64,000 nt of DNA from Flavobacterium lacisediminis (GCF_025909975.1 NZ_JAPCIO010000005.1:140006-204005), one strand, 5' to 3'; numbered from the stretch's first letter, positions 51,833-60,992 are shown. The notes: generated by a model not told the origin, from the letters alone. Made by a program: numbers and translations.

Positions 51833-52591
51833 TTAAACGCCTCCGTCTACAGCAACAATCGATAACGGGTTAAAAGCGCCATTTTTCAACGGATACATTT
51901 GCCCATTAATTTGTTGGTAGAACTCCACACCAAGAGCCAAAACAAGTGGGTGAGTAGAGTTAGCAGTCACCGCATTACTCAAGTTGATTACAGCTGTTGC
52001 TGTAGCATCCCAAGGTAAAATTGCAGTTTCAGAAGTAGCCACCACATAACTTTCACCTGTAAAGTCAATTTCAGCACCTCCAGAAATCACTTTAAAGTGA
52101 GTAGTTCCACTCGGAGCAGCAATCATATTCGCAGGAACAAATGAAGGAATCGATACATCCAAAGTACCAGCTACACGGTCAATATCCGTAGTAAAAGGCG
52201 CAAACAAAGAAGTTCCTAATTTTCCACGAATATTAAATTCGAAGCCTAGAACCAATTCAATTTCCCCATCAATTACATTTCGTAATCCTCTCTCACTCAC
52301 AGCATCCATTTGGATTACCTTAACCATTTGTTGCGTCAAACGACTCACCATTCTACCATCCGCAGAGTTCAACAACAATGGGCGTAAAGCCGTTCTCAAA
52401 AGCTTACCTGCTTTTCCAGCTCTACCAAATTCAGAACCGTTCTCACGCGTTCTTTGAAACGCAGGGTCACTAGCAATTCTACTTGCCTCAATACCACCTT
52501 TTTCACGAGCTAAATGCCCATCCTGCGTCTTATAAAAAGTAATATCCCCGATAGTACCTTTTAACTTAATTATGCCTTTCTGTCTAGCCAT
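51833..52591 (-). CDS. conserved Bacteroidota protein of unknown function (MARxKG paralogue A)
   Basis: The 252-residue protein begins MARQKGIIKLKGTIGD with ITFYKTQDGHLAREKGGI, then SDPAFQRTRENGSEFGRAGKAGKLLR and a beta-rich C-terminal half with EFYQQINGQMYPLKNGAFN. It shares these blocks with the protein at 54363 (opposite strand), so the two are paralogues. There is no signal peptide, membrane helix or catalytic motif. Similar proteins occur in Bacteroidota next to DUF5675 and small membrane genes. It may be a structural (phage-tail-like or surface) protein; that is inference. Confidence 0.65.
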   Translation of the reverse strand: MARQKGIIKLKGTIGDITFYKTQDGHLAREKGGIEASRIASDPAFQRTRENGSEFGRAGKAGKLLRTALRPLLLNSADGRMVSRLTQQMVKVIQMDAVSERGLRNVIDGEIELVLGFEFNIRGKLGTSLFAPFTTDIDRVAGTLDVSIPSFVPANMIAAPSGTTHFKVISGGAEIDFTGESYVVATSETAILPWDATATAVINLSNAVTANSTHPLVLALGVEFYQQINGQMYPLKNGAFNPLSIVAVDGGV

Positions 52592-52857
52592 AACTTCAAA
52601 ATTTTAGTTCAACATTCATTCACTTTCATAAATCATTCAAAACACGGTTGCAACACTTTCTGAAATAATTACAGGGCAAATTTCCCACACAATACCCATC
52701 AAAAAACAACACCCCATACCAAATGTCCTAAATCGACACATTTGTCCTTAAATGTCCTAAAATGATATTAAACAAGAACTTCAATTAACGTTAAATGAAA
52801 AGATTAATTAAGTACCTTTAACCTATCTCAAAACCAACTCAAAAGCAAGGTTAAAGT
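52592..52857. other. divergent intergenic region
   Basis: This gap separates the minus-strand paralogue A gene from the plus-strand small HTH gene. It has repeated TGTCCTAAA-type motifs (AAATGTCCTAAATCG near 52720; TTGTCCTTAAATGTCCTAAA near 52742), which may be regulator-binding direct repeats controlling both directions. Confidence 0.35.
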
Positions 52858-53058
52858 ATGAATCAAATATCAAAACGAGTTTGTATCTATCCAAAGGACA
52901 TACAACGCATTACAGGTAAAAGCTATCGTCAAAGCACAAGAATATTAAATGAGATAAGAAAGTCGCTTAGAAAGCCTAAAAACAGCCTTGTAAGTATAGA
53001 AGAGTTTTGTTTTCATACTGGCTTAAATATCGAACATGTTTTACCATTGATTGATTAG
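52858..53058 (+). CDS. small HTH-like protein (paralogue of 53399-53602)
   Basis: The 66-residue protein begins MNQISKRVCIYPKDIQRITG and has the pattern DIQRITGKSYRQSTRILNEI, a probable helix-turn-helix, then SLVSIEEFCFHTGL. The second small protein (minus strand) aligns end to end: RVCI/RICI, KDIxxIxG, LNEI/LGDI, EEFCxxT/KEFSEYT. Each lies near a copy of the MARxKG gene in a different orientation. It may be the regulator of that cassette. Confidence 0.6.
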   Translation: MNQISKRVCIYPKDIQRITGKSYRQSTRILNEIRKSLRKPKNSLVSIEEFCFHTGLNIEHVLPLID

Positions 53059-53106
53059 CAGTATCAACTTATTTAATTTTTAAACTACTTAATTGAAATA
53101 TTTTAT

Positions 53107-53279
53107 TATATTTGTACTATAAGATTTGTCAGAAAAACGAATGCTTTTTTGAGGTTTAAAATCGAGACCCAAGATTTGGACAATTGAAAAAACTTTTAAA
53201 ATATAGGCTTGACGAAAGAGATTCGAATCCCTCTTTCTCCGCAGGGTAAAACCGATTCAGAAATGAATCGGTTTTTTTT
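53107..53279 (+). ncRNA. short promoter-to-terminator unit with tRNA-3'-end-like sequence
   Basis: TATATTTG (53107-53114) fits a -7 element, and AAACCGATTC / GAATCGGTTT followed by eight T (53247-53279) is a strong terminator, so an RNA of about 150 nt is possible. Inside, 53212-53243 reads GAAAGAGATTCGAATCCC then TCTTTCTCCGCA, resembling a T-loop and acceptor end of a tRNA-Ser. No complete tRNA can be folded: the T-stem pairing is poor and the 5' part is missing. It may be an integration-site remnant (att) or a novel small RNA. Confidence 0.4.
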
Positions 53280-53363
53280 ATGGCTTTTTTTTAATAAAAT
53301 TACATAGGCACAATAGATTTGTTTTGTGTTGATTGACGGCTTTTATTGCGTAATGATTATAAA

Positions 53364-53401
53364 AAAAAAACGTTGCCATTTGATTTGGCAACGTTTTTTT
53401 A
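53364..53401 (-). terminator. terminator of the minus-strand small HTH gene
   Basis: AAAAAAACGTTGCCA and TGGCAACGTTTTTTT form a perfect 15-bp stem around TTTGATT. It abuts the stop codon of the minus-strand gene. Confidence 0.8.
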
Positions 53402-53602
53402 TTTTCTAAAAGGTTCTAGCTCTTCTAAAGGAATACGAGTGTATTCTGAGAATTCTTTAAAGGTTACTGCATGGTGCTTTTCTTCTTTATTGAAGTAGGA
53501 TTTTATGTCTCCTAAAAGTAAGCGCGCATTTCTGTCGCTGCAACCTTTAATGTTAGCTATATCTTTTGTTGTGATACAGATTCTGTATGGCATGTTTCTC
53601 AT
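53399..53602 (-). CDS. small HTH-like protein (paralogue of 52858-53058)
   Basis: The ATG at 53602 is chosen because MRNMPYRICI then aligns without gaps to the start of the other small protein (MNQISKRVCI). The 67-residue product continues with ITTKDIANIKGCSDRNARLLL, a probable helix-turn-helix, and TFKEFSEYTRIPLEELEPF. It faces away from paralogue B at 54363. It probably binds DNA; its target is unknown. Confidence 0.6.
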   Translation of the reverse strand: MRNMPYRICITTKDIANIKGCSDRNARLLLGDIKSYFNKEEKHHAVTFKEFSEYTRIPLEELEPFRK

Positions 53603-53650
53603 TTTGTGCTTTGAGTTTTTGTATCGTGATTTGATTTTACATATTTTCAA

Positions 53651-54362
53651 AAATAATAATTAACTGCTTTAGTTCAAAAACAAATTATCAACAACTAACG
53701 GCTGTATTTTCTTTTGCGCAGCTTGCTTGTGCTTTGTTTAGCAGTGTCTTATATATCTTAGTTTTGAAATCTTTATTTTGTTTTTTAGTGCGATTTTTAA
53801 AAGTGGTAATTCGCCACTTTTGTTCGTCTGTTAATAAGTCCGTTATCTAGTATATCTTCTTTTTTTCCTTTTTTGTATTGGAGGTTGATTTTTTATACCT
53901 ACTTGTACATACATTATCCATACACTATCTATACACTATCTATACTTTATCTATGGAGTATCTATGTAGTAAACTTGTTGGGTGATTGTATTGCTTGTAT
54001 TAAAAAATACCGTTTCTATAGTTCTCGATACATTTTGTATTTGTAAATCTTAGGCTTTACAACTACAAAACACTCGAAGTGACGGAGGTGGAATTGCGCT
54101 TTTTTATTGTTCTCGATACATTTTGTATTTGTAAATCTTGGGCTTTACAACTACAAAACACTCGAAGTGACGAAAGTGGGGTTGTGTTTTATTATTACAG
54201 AAAGTGTCTTTTTCGGAAATAAGTGCCATTTTTTACTTTTTTGGACGTATTTGGTAAATGTGGGAAAAAGTTCTTAGGTCTTGTCAATAAAGGAAATGTT
54301 GAAAAACGGGTATTGGTATATGTTTTAGTTTTGAGCCATAATAATTTTAAATTTTTTTAAAT
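53651..54362 (+). other. long non-coding region with tandem and dispersed repeats
   Basis: No gene is seen in these 700 bp. It holds a short tandem series of CTATCTATACA-like units (53923-53968). It also holds two about-75-bp direct repeats (about 54022-54092 and 54112-54175) that share TTCTCGATACATTTTGTATT, GGCTTTACAACTACAAAACA and CTCGAAGTGACG. A degenerate relative occurs at 61434-61530. The last about 120 bp before 54363 are AT-rich and probably include the promoter of paralogue B. Confidence 0.6.
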
Positions 54363-55112
54363 ATGGCTAGATTAAATGGCTTGGTAAAGTTTGAAGGTAC
54401 GTTAGATAACTTGACCTTCTACAAAAGTGCAGACGGGCACTTTGTGCGCACCAAAGGTGGTGTTAGCAAAAACAGAATTATGAACGATCCTGCGTTTGTG
54501 AGAACTCGTGAAAACGGAATGGAGTTTGGCAGTATTGCTACTTCGGGTAAGTTGTTGCGTAATTCTTTGGGGACGCTGGTGTTTCGAGCGAAAGACAGTA
54601 AGCTGACAAGTAGGCTTGTGAAGGTTATGGGGCAAATTAAGAATTTGGACTCAGTAAGTGAGAGAGGGAAGAGAAATGTTTCTGTTGGGTTGACGGATGC
54701 TTCGGCTAAGTTGCTTTTAAAGGGGTTTGACTTTAATGCTAGAGCTACTTTAGGCAGTGTGTTGAATACTAGTTATAGTGTTGATACCGGAACAGGAGAG
54801 GTTACTCTTTCTTCGTTTAATCCTATGGAGCAATTACGCGCTGCTGAAGGTGCTACTCATTTTAGTTTGCAGGTGGGTTATTTGAACTTGAATTTTGAAA
54901 CTGGAGAATCGGATTTGACTTTGAGTCCTGAATCTGTTTTTCCGTTGGTTCAAGGGGCTATTTCTCCTGTTTTGACGCCTAGTGGTGTTCCTGCTGGTAG
55001 TGGTGTGGGTATGCATGTGTTACTTATTGAATTTTTTCAGGAAGTGAATGGGGTTCAATATATGTTGAACAATGGTGCTTACAATGTGCTTAATTTGCTT
55101 GAGGTTCAATAG
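54363..55112 (+). CDS. conserved Bacteroidota protein of unknown function (MARxKG paralogue B)
   Basis: The 249-residue protein begins MARLNGLVKFEGTLDNLTFY and keeps the blocks DGHFVRTKGGVSKNRI, DPAFVRTRENGMEFGS, SGKLLRNSL, DSVSERGKRNV and the C-terminal EFFQEVNGVQYMLNNGAYN shared with paralogue A. Local G+C is higher than in its surroundings. Unlike paralogue A it has no DUF5675 or membrane genes downstream; a terminator follows directly. No enzymatic motif is visible. Confidence 0.65.
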   Translation: MARLNGLVKFEGTLDNLTFYKSADGHFVRTKGGVSKNRIMNDPAFVRTRENGMEFGSIATSGKLLRNSLGTLVFRAKDSKLTSRLVKVMGQIKNLDSVSERGKRNVSVGLTDASAKLLLKGFDFNARATLGSVLNTSYSVDTGTGEVTLSSFNPMEQLRAAEGATHFSLQVGYLNLNFETGESDLTLSPESVFPLVQGAISPVLTPSGVPAGSGVGMHVLLIEFFQEVNGVQYMLNNGAYNVLNLLEVQ

Positions 55113-55167
55113 TAATTCATAGCCTTGATTTAATTGGGTTGTTAGTGTTCAGTATAGCCCTATTGGA

Positions 55168-55199
55168 AACGCCCTGCCAGAAATGGTGGGGCGTTTTTT
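55168..55199 (+). terminator. terminator after paralogue B
   Basis: AACGCCCTGCCA and TGGTGGGGCGTT form a 12-bp stem (10 Watson-Crick pairs) around GAAA, followed by a T-run. The remaining 250 bp before the next gene are AT-rich and show no further feature. Confidence 0.8.
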
Positions 55200-55446
55200 A
55201 TTTTAACATTTCCTATACGGTTTTCCACATTTTAATTAAAAATTATATCTATATTTTTGAAAAATAAATAATCTGCTGATGTTTATAACTTCTGGATTTT
55301 AACTTAGTATAGGAATATATTTTAGATTTCTTTTTTACTATTTTTACAGATAATACTTATAAAAGGTGTTTTTCAATTTAGTTATTTAATAATATTATTG
55401 AGTATAAATCTTTTCAAATCAATATTCTTATAAATCCTTTGATTAA

Positions 55447-55833
55447 ATGATAAATGTAACCTGTGCTATTATATATTTTAATGATAAAATTTTAGTTACT
55501 CAAAGAAGTGAAAAAATGAAGCTACCTTTAAAATGGGAGTTTCCTGGAGGTAAATTAGAAGAAGGTGAGAACGAAATTGATTGTATAAAAAGAGAGATAA
55601 ATGAAGAAATAAATATTGATATTGAAGTTTTAGAAAAATTATCAAATAGCTTATTTGATTACGGAAATTTTAAAATTAATTTGATTCCATTTACTGCAAA
55701 TTATGTTTCAGGTGAAATTATCTTAACTGAACATAAAGACTATAAATTACTTGATAAATCAGAACTCTTAAATTTAGATTGGGCTGAAGCAGATTTACCA
55801 ATTGTAAAAGAATTTTTAAAGCTTGAATTATGA
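55447..55833 (+). CDS. Nudix hydrolase (MutT-like nucleoside triphosphate pyrophosphohydrolase)
   Basis: The 128-residue protein has the Nudix box from G35 to I57: GKLEEGENE, then CIKREINEEINI. It fits G-x5-E-x7-REUxEExxU, with Asn in place of the usual second Gly. The opening VTCAIIYFNDKILVTQR is typical of the MutT group that removes oxidised dNTPs or CTP derivatives. Its stop overlaps the start of the helicase gene by 4 bp (ATGA), so the two are translated together. The pairing suggests a nucleotide signal or nucleotide-clean-up step linked to the helicase-nuclease. Confidence 0.85.
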   Translation: MINVTCAIIYFNDKILVTQRSEKMKLPLKWEFPGGKLEEGENEIDCIKREINEEINIDIEVLEKLSNSLFDYGNFKINLIPFTANYVSGEIILTEHKDYKLLDKSELLNLDWAEADLPIVKEFLKLEL

Positions 55834-58800
55834 ACCAAGGAATATATGAAGAATTAGTCACAAAACTAATTAACTACAAATTAAACGAATTAGATAAAAA
55901 CACATTTCAAATTAAAAAAACTCCTATTGATAAAGCTGAAGCTTCTCAGATATTATCGCTCCATATAAGTAAAACTATTAAACAAGCTTTTAATTTAATT
56001 AAAGGAGAAAATGTATTAGAGAATCAAATTGATATTGCTAATAAAATAATATTATTTTTAAAAGAGGAATTAAAAAAAGAGGAGTTTGAAGATGATTTAA
56101 TTGAGACAGAAGGAAAAATTCTAAAAGCAGTTTTCACAAAAGTTGATAGTCATTTTACCGATTTAGATTTACATTTAAAAGAAATTACACCTTATACGAG
56201 ATTAACATATAGTGAACTTTTCACTGGGGGAAATTCTGGAACCACCTTAGAAAGTGAGTTAAGAAAGGAAATTTTATCGTCAGATGAAATAGATTTATTG
56301 GTTTCATTTATTAAATGGAAAGGAATTAGAATACTAGAAAAAGAGCTAAAAGAATTTACTGATAGAGGAGGGAAATTACGTGTCATTACAACTACTTATA
56401 TTGGTGCAACCGATGCAAAGGCTATAGATTTTTTATCATCATTAAAAAATACAGAAGTTAAAGTTTCTTATAATACAGGAAACGAAAGATTGCATGCTAA
56501 AGCCTATTTATTTAGAAGAAATACAGGATTTCATACTGGATATATTGGTTCTTCAAATTTTTCTCGATCAGCTTTAACTGATGGATTAGAATGGAATTTA
56601 AAGGTAACAACTAAAGAAGTTGGACATATTATAGATAAATTTAAGAAAACTTTTGAGGCATATTGGCAAAATTCTGAATTTGAATTATATGATATAAATA
56701 TTCATTCTTCAAAGCTAGTTGAAGCATTAAAGCAAGGGAAATTTTCAAAAGAGTATACATTCTCAACTTCCTATTTTGATTTGAAACCATTTCATTATCA
56801 GAGTGAAATTCTAGAAAAATTAGAAGTAGAAAGAGAGGTTCATAATCGATATAGGAATCTTTTAGTTGCAGCAACAGGAACAGGGAAAACAGTTATTTCT
56901 GCTTTTGATTATAAAAATTTTAGAAATAACAATAAGTCTACAAAGTTGTTATTTGTCGCTCATAGAAAAGAAATTTTAACTCAAGCAAAAGCCACTTTTC
57001 AAGGAATTTTGAAAGATAATAATTTTGGTGATTTATGGGTCGATGGATTGGAACCAACTTCAAATGAATACGTTTTTGCTTCTGTTCAAACATTGAATAA
57101 TAGACTAAAAGATATTAATCTTTCGTCTGATTATTACGATTTTATTATAATTGATGAAGTGCATCATATTTCAGCATCAACATATCGACCTATAATTAAT
57201 TACTTCAAGCCAAAAGTTTTATTAGGATTAACTGCAACTCCAGAAAGAATGGATGGTGAAGATATTTTGGAGGATTTTTGTAATCGTATAGCTGCCGAAA
57301 TTAGACTACCAGAAGCATTAAATAAAAAATTATTATGTCCGTTCCAATATTTTGGAATTACCGATAATATTGACTTATCAAACGTTAAATGGGAAAAAGG
57401 AAAGTATGTGGCTAGTGAGTTGACAAGTTTATATACAAATAGTGATGTGCGTGTTGGACAAATTATTTCAAATCTTGATAAATATACTAACGACTTAAAT
57501 GATGTTAGAGCAATTGGATTTTGTGTTACAGTTGAGCATGCAATTTTTATGACTGAAAAATTCAATTTAGCTGGTTTAAAGGCAGAATATTTGACAAGTA
57601 AAAACGCAAATGAAAGGGATATAATTAGGACACAATTCAAGAAAAAAGAATTTAATTATTTATTTGTAGTTGATATTTTTAATGAAGGTGTTGATATTCC
57701 CGAGATTGATACTGTTTTATTTTTAAGACCTACCGAAAGTTTAACGGTATTTCTTCAACAACTAGGTCGCGGTCTGCGTTTAGCAGAAGGAAAAGATTGT
57801 TTGACTGTTTTAGATTTTGTTGGAAACTCTAGGCCGGAATATGATTTTGAAAGTAAGTTTAGAGCATTAATTGGTAAAACAACAACTTCAGTTAAAAAGG
57901 AAATTGAAGATGATTTTCCTCATTTGCCTTTGGGTTGTTCAATTGTTTTGGAAAAGAAAGCAAAAGAGACTATTCTTAAAAATATCGAAAAAGCAACATC
58001 GTTGAATGTAAATCAATTAATAGCTAAAATTAGAAATTTTCAACATCAAACTACCTTACCATTAACTTTAGGGAATTTTATAAATTTAAATCATATTTCA
58101 ATTGAATCAATTTATAAAAAAGATAGTTGGTCAAGATTATGTCAAAAAGCTGGAATAATTGATGATTTTGAATCAATTAATGAAAAACAAATTTATTCCG
58201 CTATAGCTAAAAAATGGTTGTCTACTAATTCAAACAGTTACTTTAATTTTATTTTAAAGATTGCTAAACAAGACTTTAATTTTAAAATAAATGATTTCAA
58301 TGAAAATGAAAAAGCGATGCTATTGATGTTACATTATGATGTTTGGCAAAGCGCTGGAGGTTTTGTTTCTTTGGAAGATAGCATTAAACAAATTGGGAAA
58401 AACAAAATATTGGTTAATGAAATTATAGAAGTTTTAGAAATATTGATTGATAAAATTAGTTTTAAGGAAATTGATATAAAACTTCCATATGATCAGCCTT
58501 TGAAGTTACATGCTCGTTACACAAGAGACCAAATATTAGTAGCATTCAAAATGTCAACTTTTGAAAAAAGATCTTCAAATGCTATAGGCGTTGGAGTTGC
58601 TGAAAACAAAAAATTAAATACAGAATTACTTTTTATAGATTTAATCAAATCAGAAGAAGATTACTCGCCTACAACTCTCTATGATGATTATGCAATCAGT
58701 GAAACATTATTTCATTGGCAATCTCAAAATCAAACTAGAGATGATAGTGGTAAAGGATTAACTTATATCAACCATCAAAAATTAGGAAAAAAAATACTTT

Positions 58801-58976
58801 TATTTGTTAGAGAAAAATCAACTAATGAGTTCAAAAATACAAATGGTTATGTATTTGTTGGAGAAGGAAATTTTCAAGAATATGAAGGTTCAAAACCAAT
58901 GAGTATTAAATGGGAATTAAATGAACCTATGCCTAATTATTTATGGAAAGAATCTGCTAAAATGTCTGTTGGTTAA
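55830..58976 (+). CDS. PLD-nuclease / DEAD-box helicase / DUF3427 protein
   Basis: The 1,048-residue protein has a phospholipase-D-type nuclease domain (HAKAYLF, H222/K224; YIGSSNFS, N243). An SF2 helicase core follows, with AATGTGKTV (348-356), LLFVAHRKEIL, IIDEVHHI (about 436), LLGLTATPER and LQQLGRGLR. The last about 300 residues match DUF3427, with ARYTRDQILVAF and a C-terminal FVREKSTNEF region. Such proteins are presumed DNA repair or defence enzymes; the PLD domain would cut DNA loaded by the helicase. It is coupled to a Nudix gene and followed by a NERD nuclease gene. Confidence 0.85.
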   Translation: MNQGIYEELVTKLINYKLNELDKNTFQIKKTPIDKAEASQILSLHISKTIKQAFNLIKGENVLENQIDIANKIILFLKEELKKEEFEDDLIETEGKILKAVFTKVDSHFTDLDLHLKEITPYTRLTYSELFTGGNSGTTLESELRKEILSSDEIDLLVSFIKWKGIRILEKELKEFTDRGGKLRVITTTYIGATDAKAIDFLSSLKNTEVKVSYNTGNERLHAKAYLFRRNTGFHTGYIGSSNFSRSALTDGLEWNLKVTTKEVGHIIDKFKKTFEAYWQNSEFELYDINIHSSKLVEALKQGKFSKEYTFSTSYFDLKPFHYQSEILEKLEVEREVHNRYRNLLVAATGTGKTVISAFDYKNFRNNNKSTKLLFVAHRKEILTQAKATFQGILKDNNFGDLWVDGLEPTSNEYVFASVQTLNNRLKDINLSSDYYDFIIIDEVHHISASTYRPIINYFKPKVLLGLTATPERMDGEDILEDFCNRIAAEIRLPEALNKKLLCPFQYFGITDNIDLSNVKWEKGKYVASELTSLYTNSDVRVGQIISNLDKYTNDLNDVRAIGFCVTVEHAIFMTEKFNLAGLKAEYLTSKNANERDIIRTQFKKKEFNYLFVVDIFNEGVDIPEIDTVLFLRPTESLTVFLQQLGRGLRLAEGKDCLTVLDFVGNSRPEYDFESKFRALIGKTTTSVKKEIEDDFPHLPLGCSIVLEKKAKETILKNIEKATSLNVNQLIAKIRNFQHQTTLPLTLGNFINLNHISIESIYKKDSWSRLCQKAGIIDDFESINEKQIYSAIAKKWLSTNSNSYFNFILKIAKQDFNFKINDFNENEKAMLLMLHYDVWQSAGGFVSLEDSIKQIGKNKILVNEIIEVLEILIDKISFKEIDIKLPYDQPLKLHARYTRDQILVAFKMSTFEKRSSNAIGVGVAENKKLNTELLFIDLIKSEEDYSPTTLYDDYAISETLFHWQSQNQTRDDSGKGLTYINHQKLGKKILLFVREKSTNEFKNTNGYVFVGEGNFQEYEGSKPMSIKWELNEPMPNYLWKESAKMSVG

Positions 58977-58996
58977 TTTCAATTTATCATTTATTA

Positions 58997-59683
58997 ATGA
59001 ATTTAAAAGCTTTATTTATATTGATTTTATTTGTCTTGATACTTTTTCTTGTTATATATCGTAAAGTTCAAGACAAAAAATTACTAATGACGGTTACTAA
59101 ATCACATCGTGGTACTCGCACAGAACGTCTGATGGTGTTAAAACTCCTGAAATCTGGATTTCATCACCAAACTATTTTTCATGATTTATATATAAAAAAA
59201 GCTGGTAATCAATATTGTCAAATTGATTTAGTTGTGGCTACTAAAGTTGGTATAATTGTTTTTGAAATTAAAAAATACAACGGATGGATCTTCGGATATG
59301 CAAGTCAAAATCACTGGACACAAGTTCTAGCCTATGGTAGAGAGAAATATAGATTTTACAATCCAATACTTCAAAATAAAAAGCATATTGAAGATTTAAG
59401 AAAACAATTACCTCAATTTCAAAACGTTCCTTTCTATTCTGTAATTGTTTTTTTTGGTAACTGTAGTTTTAGAAATCTTGATTATGTTCCAAATAATACC
59501 TTTTTGGTAAAATCTTCTAGAGCAATTAAAGTAATAAAGGAAATTTTAGAACAAAATGAGCAAGTAAAATATGCTAATAAAAGAGAAATTGTAGATCTTT
59601 TAATCTCTGCTTCATTAAATGGAGATAATGATAAAATTAAAGAAACACATGTTGAAAATATAAAAAAGTATTTCGGTCGTTAA
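58997..59683 (+). CDS. membrane-anchored NERD-domain (nuclease-related) protein
   Basis: The 228-residue protein has one N-terminal membrane helix (LKALFILILFVLILFLVIY) followed by a NERD domain: GTRTERLMVLKLL, then YCQIDLVVATKVGIIVFEIK, YNGWIFG and YNPILQNKKHIEDL. The D (QID) and E-x-K (FEIKK) fit the restriction-like nuclease fold. It starts 20 bp after the helicase gene and probably belongs to the same unit. Membrane attachment suggests it acts on incoming DNA or at the envelope. Confidence 0.8.
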   Translation: MNLKALFILILFVLILFLVIYRKVQDKKLLMTVTKSHRGTRTERLMVLKLLKSGFHHQTIFHDLYIKKAGNQYCQIDLVVATKVGIIVFEIKKYNGWIFGYASQNHWTQVLAYGREKYRFYNPILQNKKHIEDLRKQLPQFQNVPFYSVIVFFGNCSFRNLDYVPNNTFLVKSSRAIKVIKEILEQNEQVKYANKREIVDLLISASLNGDNDKIKETHVENIKKYFGR

Positions 59684-59745
59684 AAATTTCTATACACACG
59701 TGTTAAAATAAATACACCTATTTGATGATAAATTTTAGTAATTAG

Positions 59746-59865
59746 ATACTAAAACAAATTCATCATGACAATAAATATGTAGAAAAAGGTTTTGATTTTT
59801 ATAAGACTTTACAAAAAGCAGAAGTTAAGACTGCTAAAATAAATAGCATGAAATCGATTTTATAA
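59746..59865 (+). pseudogene. possible gene-tail remnant
   Basis: One frame reads LKQIHHDNKYVEKGFDFYKT then LQKAEVKTAKINSMKSIL and a stop, without a start codon and with a stop just upstream. The composition is protein-like, so this may be the end of a lost gene. Low certainty. Confidence 0.25.
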
Positions 59866-59912
59866 CTATACTATTTTTTAAGTTTTGTAGTTATAATTAA
59901 AATTCGTTTCCT

Positions 59913-60482
59913 ATGCACAAAGCTTCCTTTACCATTCGCAGATCAAAATTAAAAACGGAGTTAACTAAGATGCAGAAGGCGCTTGCCACGATGTATAAAA
60001 AGAAGACTTATACGGTCTTAGAGCTTACGATTACAGATAATTTACTTACATTGGTTATTCCAGGCATCAAATTAGAACTGCCTTGTAAAACGGTACATAC
60101 GGCAAAAGCCACTTTTGATTTTCATTATTTTTATGATATGGTGAAAACCTGGGATGGTATTTTTTTTGAATGTATTGTTACGGATAATCAATTGCAAATG
60201 GGAGTTACTAAAGTAACGGCTCAAACTACTTTTTTTGAAGACGATAGTATTTTAAGAAGCATTAAATTACCCATCAATTACACTGATTGGCATTTGCTGC
60301 AATTAGAACAAAAAGGCTTTACCCTTGAAGAATTGCGTTTTAATGATTTAGAGTTCGCTGTTCATCATGCGAATAAAAGATTGAAACGTAATTTGAATCA
60401 AGCAAAGGACATTTTAGGAGTTTATGGTATAACGAAACAAGAAATTGCCGATTTAATTGCTTCTAAGGTGACTATTAGTTGA
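59913..60482 (+). CDS. hypothetical protein
   Basis: The 189-residue protein has no signal peptide or membrane helix. The strand-rich middle (YTVLELTITDNLLTLVIPGI; FFECIVTDNQLQMGVTKV) looks in style like one domain of a sliding-clamp fold, but no diagnostic motif supports this. The C-terminal 60 residues are helical (FTLEELRFNDLEFAVHHANK). It stands alone, followed by a tandem repeat region. No function is claimed. Confidence 0.55.
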   Translation: MHKASFTIRRSKLKTELTKMQKALATMYKKKTYTVLELTITDNLLTLVIPGIKLELPCKTVHTAKATFDFHYFYDMVKTWDGIFFECIVTDNQLQMGVTKVTAQTTFFEDDSILRSIKLPINYTDWHLLQLEQKGFTLEELRFNDLEFAVHHANKRLKRNLNQAKDILGVYGITKQEIADLIASKVTIS

Positions 60483-60576
60483 GTTTTTGCTTGGTGTCAT
60501 TGTATCCTTTCGCAATCCTTGACAAAGAGTGATTGAATGATGATTGATGATTAACGAATGTTGAATGATGAAGGTC

Positions 60577-60868
60577 GGCTTTACTGCGTAAAGCAAAAGC
60601 CTACGATGTAGGAGATTCCTAATTGGCGGAATGACAGGCTTGTACTTCGTAAAGCAACAGCCTACTGTGTAGGAGATTCCTACTTCGGCGGAATGACAGC
60701 TTTGACTGCGTAAAGCGATAGCCTACGTTGTAGGAGATTCCTATTCTGCGGAATGACAGCTTGTACTTCGTAAAGCGTGTGCCTAAGGTTAGGAGATTCC
60801 TATTTTGGCGGAATGACAGCTTTTACTGCGTAAAGCAAAAGCTTACTGTTGGCGGAATGACAACTTTG
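60577..60868 (+). repeat. tandem array of about five 60-bp palindromic units
   Basis: Units start near 60577, 60637, 60698, 60758 and 60818, with a partial sixth. Each has GCTTTACTGCGTAAAGC- or GCTTGTACTTCGTAAAGC-like palindromes, then GCCTAC-TGTAGG, AGGAGATTCCT and GGCGGAATGACA. Units alternate between an ACTGCGT and an ACTTCGT form. A single unit recurs at 62341-62408. The rest of 60483-60992 has no gene. Confidence 0.85.
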
Positions 60869-60992
60869 TGTGTAGCAAATGAAATGTTATTTCGTTTTAA
60901 TCTCTTGAAAATTGTTTTTATGAATTGGTTTAACAGATAGTATTTTATATTTTTTTCTGTTATATTTGAAATTCAATTCTTACATTTTAATC

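Noticed and set aside
53212..53243. Complete tRNA-Ser gene
   Set aside because: Only a T-loop/acceptor-like 3' end is seen; the T-stem does not pair well and no D-arm, anticodon arm or 5' acceptor strand lies upstream.
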